DNA from: Phorcus lineatus
Taxonomy: Eukaryota; Mollusca; Gastropoda; Trochida; Trochidae
NCBI GenBank assembly: GCA_921293015.1
Contig: OV121082.1
Span: 25,743,497-25,807,496 of the forward strand
Direction: 5' to 3'
Length of the DNA: 64,000 nucleotides
The position numbers and the translations under genes were made by a program. Below the pieces are notes generated by a model that saw only the letters and a list, made by a program, of their open reading frames with translations, was not told the origin of the DNA and did no database searches. Position 1 is the stretch's first letter, and every line of letters starts with the position of its first letter. This document shows, piece after piece, positions 57,841 to 64,000 of the stretch.

Positions 57841-60719
57841 GTAACCCATGACTAGAACTTCATAGGTATTTCTAAAACATTGGTTTTGGTAAATGTTGAG
57901 TTCATATACTGAATAAGTAATAAAATGATATTAGTCAACAACAGCCAGTAGGTTTTGATTAAATAACACCATTGAAATCATTTAACACATATGTGACCAA
58001 CAAATTCATTAGTAAAACTGAAAAAGGAACTATATGATGATAGTGACATGAAGTCACCACAATATCAGCAGCTACACCATCTTGAAGAGTTAACATAATG
58101 TGCACACACACACCTATTTGTTTATCGTCATAACACTGACCATTGATAAAATCAATGATCGTTTCAATCAACCAAGAGCCCAGAAGGAAGCTCCAGTTAC
58201 GAACCAAAAAGTTGATGGATTTTATCTCCATTACATTTACGCCGAACAAAAATCATAATCGAGTTATATCCACAAAAGTGTCAACAGAATTGTATAGAAT
58301 TGTATTCTTTCCACGAAATAAGATTGACCTCTTTTTCTGAAGAATATGATCAATCAGTCTTAATTCATACTGAAAGGGCCTTAGGTATGTATTACATAAA
58401 TATATTATAGTTATAAGCATACATAGATACACATTACAGCGATAAAACATCATTTCTAAACAACATCGCATAATGGATGGACAAGGCAAGATTATGTAAT
58501 GCCATTTGATTTTTACGGTTCACGGGAGTCGAAACTTGGATAAATAAATGGATGGAAATTGTAATAACTTTTGATATATTTATAATATCTTAGGAATGAA
58601 TATGATCAAAAGGTTATTTAAAAATTGAATAAGTCATTTCAGAGAAAAATGCATTTGACAAATTCATATAAATGTGGCAAGAGGCAAATTGATAATTGAA
58701 TAATTAAAATATACTGTATGCTGGCGAAAAACTTGACATTTCACTCTAATATAAATTAATTCAAATTTTCTTTGGTGTTTCTATCAAATTAGTTTCACAA
58801 TTATTTTACTTTAATTTTTCTGCGAGCAAGCAAATAGTATCTGTTTCAAGTGGCCTTTTGAGTCTCAGAAACAAAACATCACTTCAGTAAGAATATGAAA
58901 TTGGCAAAGAATGTATTTCTTCATAAAAGTTAGAAGTATATCAAAACTCATAATGTTTATGGTCTGTTACTTCTTGATAAAGTTTCACTCGATGCTGTTT
59001 GCTCTTATAGCTACATCTTATTATCATCACAAATAGTTTTTGATTCTGTCGGTCTTAAGCAGTTGAGCTGCCACTAAGCCGTTAGTTTATCTTCTCTATC
59101 ACGTATATTGATCGCGGATAGGAAAATGTCGACCTGTGATTTTTGTACACTCTTAGGAGTTCAAGCATCCTGTCTCGAGAAACTGTAAAAGAATTGCCTT
59201 ACATCACCAACAGTTTGGTATATCCCATATATCCAAAACATATTGAAAACAAAAGGGTTTTTTTCGCAAAAATATTTATCTTTCGCGATTTATTAAAAGG
59301 TCTCGATAGAGTAATACTATTGGTACATTACATGTATCTTGTCAATATAAAAAAATCATAAACTTTGTATATTTTGAAAAAAAATATCTTTCAGTAATTT
59401 AACATGAATATAAACTTGTGTACAAATGCAATTGTTGCAGAAAGAGCTGTAACAACCTAAATAAATTAATATACATCTATAGACATTACGGCGTAACTTG
59501 CTTGTATTTACAACTTTAGCAATAGATGTGTCAATGACTGTCAGTTTTGTTTTTGGAATAAGAACTAATTTAACCCATGATGTAATGAATTGTGCTTTAT
59601 AGAATAAAGTCGATACTGTTAAAAGGACGATTCGTGACACATTCAGGGAAAGAACGACTCATGAAAGTTGATTAACGACAATTGATGACATTACATGTTA
59701 AAGATGTTTCACTGATATATATAAGAAGAAAATATACGTGGACAAGAACAGGAAGAGCTGTGACAAAAACATCTTAAATTTAGAGCATATTCACCAAAAT
59801 AACAATTATCTGATCGACAGGTATACAGTTGGATTTGCTGTTGGCGTCTATTAGAAACGTTCTAAAACGTTCTTCCATGTATTTTGTCAAAAGTTGTACT
59901 TTGAAAAAAAAAGTTTTTAAATCGAGGATGCGATTTCACTTCTCCTTTTCTACCGATGAATAAAGTTATTTCCCCTATGTATTTCCTTCACCTCAATCCT
60001 TAATTCGTCACCTGTATTTCATTGTGTATAAATTTTCAGTTTTACAGCACAATGTAACCAGTATCAACAACAATTTATTCAAAGTTTTCTCAGGGTAAAG
60101 TGATAAATATGAGAATAATCTCTGTTCCAGGGCTTTATCACCAGACAACTCAGAGACAAACTGTGACTGATACGTCCGACAGCTTACAATACTAGATCAT
60201 GGTCTTGTATCTCCTTTTTAAATCTATTAGCAGACATTATTGTTAACAAACAAATTGGAAGGATCTTTAATTTCATGGGACTATATTCCTCTTTCTTATG
60301 AACTTCTAAATAGACTGTTCATTTATTATTGAAAGGTGTTTCTCTTAGACTACTTGTCACGACCTTTTATGATATTTTCTTGAAAATGGTGACACAATTT
60401 CCTCTAAAAACATCCTGCATTTATTGGCTGAACTCGATTAACAAGTTTTAAAATGATTTAGTTCCGAATTCCGAATTGTATATTTCATAATCACCCGGAG
60501 AGGTTTGTCCACAGTTTCTTGAATAGATAAAAGGTAGTTTTATACTCTTCATTTAAGTGCCCTTAACCCTTTATATTATAAAACATTTCACAAAATACCT
60601 AGTATTTTCTTCTAAGGAATACTCTTTGATTGAGTCCTGGTGACTAAAACTGATGATTTATGATGTTAGATAATGTTTTTACATCTACTCTGTCTCGTCT
60701 GTGATGATAACCTTGAATT
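57841..60719. other. Non-coding, nothing recognised
   Basis: AT-rich. Frames are short and featureless. Confidence 0.5.
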
Positions 60720-62400
60720 GTACATTTCTATGACAGATATGAAACCTGACCCTTATAAAACAGGACATAATCCACAGGCAGTGCGATTAGTTCAAGTTCA
60801 GCAGACAAATATCTTGATTTATGTTCTGGAGTGAATTATCTGGCTTCAGTGTTTCAGCAGGCTAAAGGAATTGATACCAGATGGTCATTCATCAAATATG
60901 TTTTGTAGGAATGGTAAAAGCCAAATGAGGTTTGTTCTGCACAATGAAATGAAGGAGATGGAAATCTGACCGAATAAATTGGTTTCCCCACTACATACCG
61001 ACTGTTATTACAAACCAATCCAAGGACCCTAAGCACGAAATAAAATCTAGAAGCACTGTTCGTATCAAATCCGTATCGTTTTTGCAGAGATTTTTTGTGC
61101 TCATTTTTCTACTGTTCTCTACTGTATTTATTATTTACATGTTATAATGATCATGATTTAATTGAAATTAATAAAAATGTTATTCTTTTACCATGTGTAA
61201 CGAAATGATTGCATGTCATTTAAACATTGGAAACCCTTATTTAACATATTTACTTCCTTCATAAATGAGTGTATTCTATCCTAATTATGACTCGGTGGAC
61301 GTCAACTTTGACACCACGGCGATTTTAGAGGTGTTAATCAAAACGTATTGACCTCTCCTGGCCAACTATCATCCCCTTAAGTACATGTACATTGCATTGC
61401 TGTATCAGGAATCTAAGTTATTGACCCGATAAACCATCATCTGTAAATACTTTTTTCCCTATCCATAGTGGTAGACTAGATTAGACAAATTAGTGATATT
61501 TCATTTCTGAAAACTACTATTAACTTTGCTGATTAAGTAATATCAATTAAAACTTCCATCCTACGAGGTCCTCGTCGATTGAGGTATTAGTTGGTTGAAA
61601 TGAATTTAAAGTAGATCATTAAAGTGTCTGCCAACTGAGTTCATTTGTACTGATATATTAAACAAACACTTTTCTTTTAACTGTTTATTATATTAGAATG
61701 AGACAAGTTTCCAAATCCACCTAGAAAAGAAAAATAAACATGTCACTTAAGTTTATAGATCTAATTGATATAAATAAAGTCAATTTCAAATTTCAAGTCT
61801 GTTGTTTCACTTGCTGAGTTATCCTTCAACATGCAATCTGTGAGACTGTGAGACTGTATCACCTTGCTTGATAAGAAAGCAGTTTTGTTTAAATAATGGT
61901 AATCTTGCCAATTCACAAGACAAAAGATTGATGGATTTAGTGAGTGAATTAGTTGTGATTTAAGATGATTTCAACTACATTTCAGTCATATGAAAGACGT
62001 AGATGAAAATAGTACACAGGAGAGTAGACAGATCAGAAATTGACGAATTACCACAGATTTGCAAATAGAAAACTAGACCAAAAGTCACCGAAAAGGTCGT
62101 TTGAATAATTGAATCTTATAAATGGGAATTATTCGACTGATGCTTTGGTATCTTGCATTAAACAAACCAGGTTTATTTGGTAAATCATGTCAAAGAGGAC
62201 GGGGAGATGCAAGGAAACGAGCATCAATATGTTAGATCTGAAAAGGATCGGTGAACGAGTGTCGCTGACTTCCCCGATCAAACAGGTTAGGATATTGGTT
62301 TGTCTGCCTCTACAAATCACCACTTTGATCTCGCAGACATGAAGAGGAAATTAACACTATTCACACTAAGAAAAAACAAATATTGGTAAAAATTACATGA
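60720..62400 (+). repeat. Long diverged direct repeat, copy 2
   Basis: Partner of 53311-54800. The exon-like start (60737) is disrupted. The GGTTTGTCTGCCTCTAC block near 62297 and the following GATCTCGCAGAC match copy 1 near 54675 and 54701. Confidence 0.7.
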
Positions 62401-63640
62401 TCACTGGACAAAGCACGTATTAGAAGACGTTCGACCAACTGAAATAAGTGTTCACAACCTTTTATCATTATTTATCTAGTTTACAAAATCATCATTTGTT
62501 TTTCCTATTATGTTGCTAATCGTTGCCCATTACCGAGACTTTATTGTTACGAAGAATTTTCTTCCAAAACTTATTAAGAACACATACATGTCTAGACTGT
62601 ATATTAAATATCTCGTCGGTGGAATATATAAAAATAAGGCAAAATACTGAATGGCACCGAGTTGTTTTTTAATAAATTTTATTTTTCAAAATATGAGGAC
62701 CTTGATAGAAAACTTTTTCGCAGAGCTTATATTGGTGTTAATAAAAATCACTGGAGCGTGCCTTTCCTACATCTGTAACCTTTAATGTTTAACAAATACA
62801 CTTAACACTCTGAGAAACTCTTTGAAACCGTCCCAGTAAAAAAAACCAATTACAGACGTTCGTCGTGAAATCCATTAGACCAGATTAACTATATTTCAAC
62901 TTAATTTGGACAGCAACCGCATTATAAATTTATTTAAACCTTTGAATGAAAACGAACAAAACTCACAATCTTTTTAGAATGATGAAAAATACATATAACT
63001 GGTTGACAACATTGTTTGGAGGAACCCAATGCAAATTGACGTTAGGAAGTCAACATAGGTGTCAAGAATAACAACATTATTCTTAAGTTAACAAGCATAG
63101 TAATTCATTTTAGGAAACTAACTGCATAAGTTAATCAAACACTATGGCGTGAACTTCAAACTGATGATGCGTCCATATCACGTTTATAAATACTTCTTGG
63201 ATAAATCGATTGATCAATCGCTGTTAAATTAGATTTTTTTAAAGAGAACACCTCATGAAATAAAGAGTGTGCCAACCATGGGGCCGCGACAAGATATGCT
63301 ATAATCCATTTTTAGAAGGGGTTGTTAAATCAAGACCAGAGGATGGAACATAATCTCAGTTTAAAAAAAAGAATACTTCATATCCACCCTGTTCATTATT
63401 CATCACACTTCTCATCCCAACCACACAGACAGCTCCTCTTCTCCTTGACTAAAGACTGATCATGACTACTGATCAAGCAAGCCACTCAAATGTAACAAAC
63501 ATCTCTTCTTCTACCATGTAAACACTAATGTATGCTGAGTCGAATATCAATTCCATTACGTTCAATTACTTTTATAGTAGTGGTAAGTACACTTGCAATT
63601 ATTTATACACATAAAGTTAGGTATTCATGAAGCCTCCACT
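62401..63640. other. Non-coding, nothing recognised
   Basis: AT-rich sequence with no supported feature. Confidence 0.45.
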
Positions 63641-63644
63641 TGAC

Positions 63645-63862
63645 TCAATACCTTATCGTGGTGTAGTGGTTTGCGTCCTTCAAAGACCCCGAGAGCTATG
63701 CCAGCTGGAGTTAACGTGCTCCTGTTGGGGGCACCCAAGCTGGACGAGCCGACGGGTAGAAAGAAACCAGACCAAACTGGAGTCGCTCTAAAACCTGCTG
63801 TCTATCTCTTACTATGCCTTTCTTCCTGTCTTTTCTCTCATCCTTTCGAACCTTTTGCCTAA
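63645..63862 (+). repeat. LINE 5'-end-like sequence
   Basis: A GC-richer block (ACCCCGAGAGCTATGCCAGC, then CTGTTGGGGGCACCCAAGCT and ACGAGCCGACGGGTAGAAAG) that I recall from the 5' ends of LINEs in fish and invertebrates, possibly the family whose tail is at 50602-51036. The 63-codon frame inside is not a known protein. The assignment is from memory of the family and is weak. Confidence 0.35.
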
Positions 63863-64000
63863 TCTGTCCACACTCTTTTGGATGTTACCTCGTGTTCAGT
63901 AACTGAAATGTTATTCAAACAAAGTAGTGCGACTTGACTTACATAATAAACAGGAACATTGAGATTAACAATTATGTTCAGCCAACAAGTGTCAGTCTTA

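Overview
The window is animal nuclear DNA, most likely from a marine invertebrate and plausibly a lophotrochozoan such as a mollusc. The evidence is an AT-rich, gene-poor background, tandem satellites, foldback elements, decayed LINEs, a Tc1 relic and two kinds of tyrosine-recombinase (YR) retrotransposon, DIRS-like and Ngaro-like. This mix is common in bivalve, gastropod and other invertebrate genomes, but no host marker gene is present to fix the taxon. I found no convincing complete host protein gene. The coding content is almost entirely mobile-element derived.

Layout. 1-5731 holds unique AT-rich sequence, an ~840-bp TIR element (661-1500) and a near-perfect 75-bp-arm foldback (4262-4450). 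5732-10990 is a highly homogeneous 56-bp satellite of about 94 copies. 12679-13297 is a 34-bp CT-rich minisatellite. 14375-19870 is a GC-rich DIRS-like element on the minus strand with inverted terminal repeats and an internal complementary region that matches its predicted circle junction. Its gag has an in-frame stop, its RT core is missing, and its recombinase seems to lack the nucleophilic tyrosine, so it looks dead as an autonomous unit. 23419-29289 is a young Ngaro-like element on the plus strand with split direct repeats (A1-ORFs-B1-A2-B2). A1 and A2 are identical over 203 bp. It carries gag, RT/RNase H, YR and an SGNH-hydrolase frame, all apparently open, and it sits inside an older inverted-repeat element.

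From 30 kb onward the sequence is a graveyard: an L1/Tx1-like LINE (30765-32620), a cluster of a TAACGGTTT motif, a palindrome with a hammerhead-like core (33718-33856), an internally deleted Tc1 transposase (39072-39469), a possible GIMAP-like fragment (43341-43538), a 50-bp minisatellite (47247-47885), LINE 3' ends (48420-48945, 50602-51036, 56745-57840), a 1.2-kb TIR element (50069-51263), and a ~1.5-kb segment present in two diverged direct copies (53311-54800 and 60720-62400).

Within the Ngaro element the parts work together as follows. Gag packages the transcript, RT/RNase H copies it, the split repeats let a circular DNA form, and the YR inserts that circle. The SGNH hydrolase is an accessory enzyme whose role in such elements is not settled. 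The DIRS-like copy keeps all the cis ends needed for this type of replication but could move only if another copy supplied proteins.
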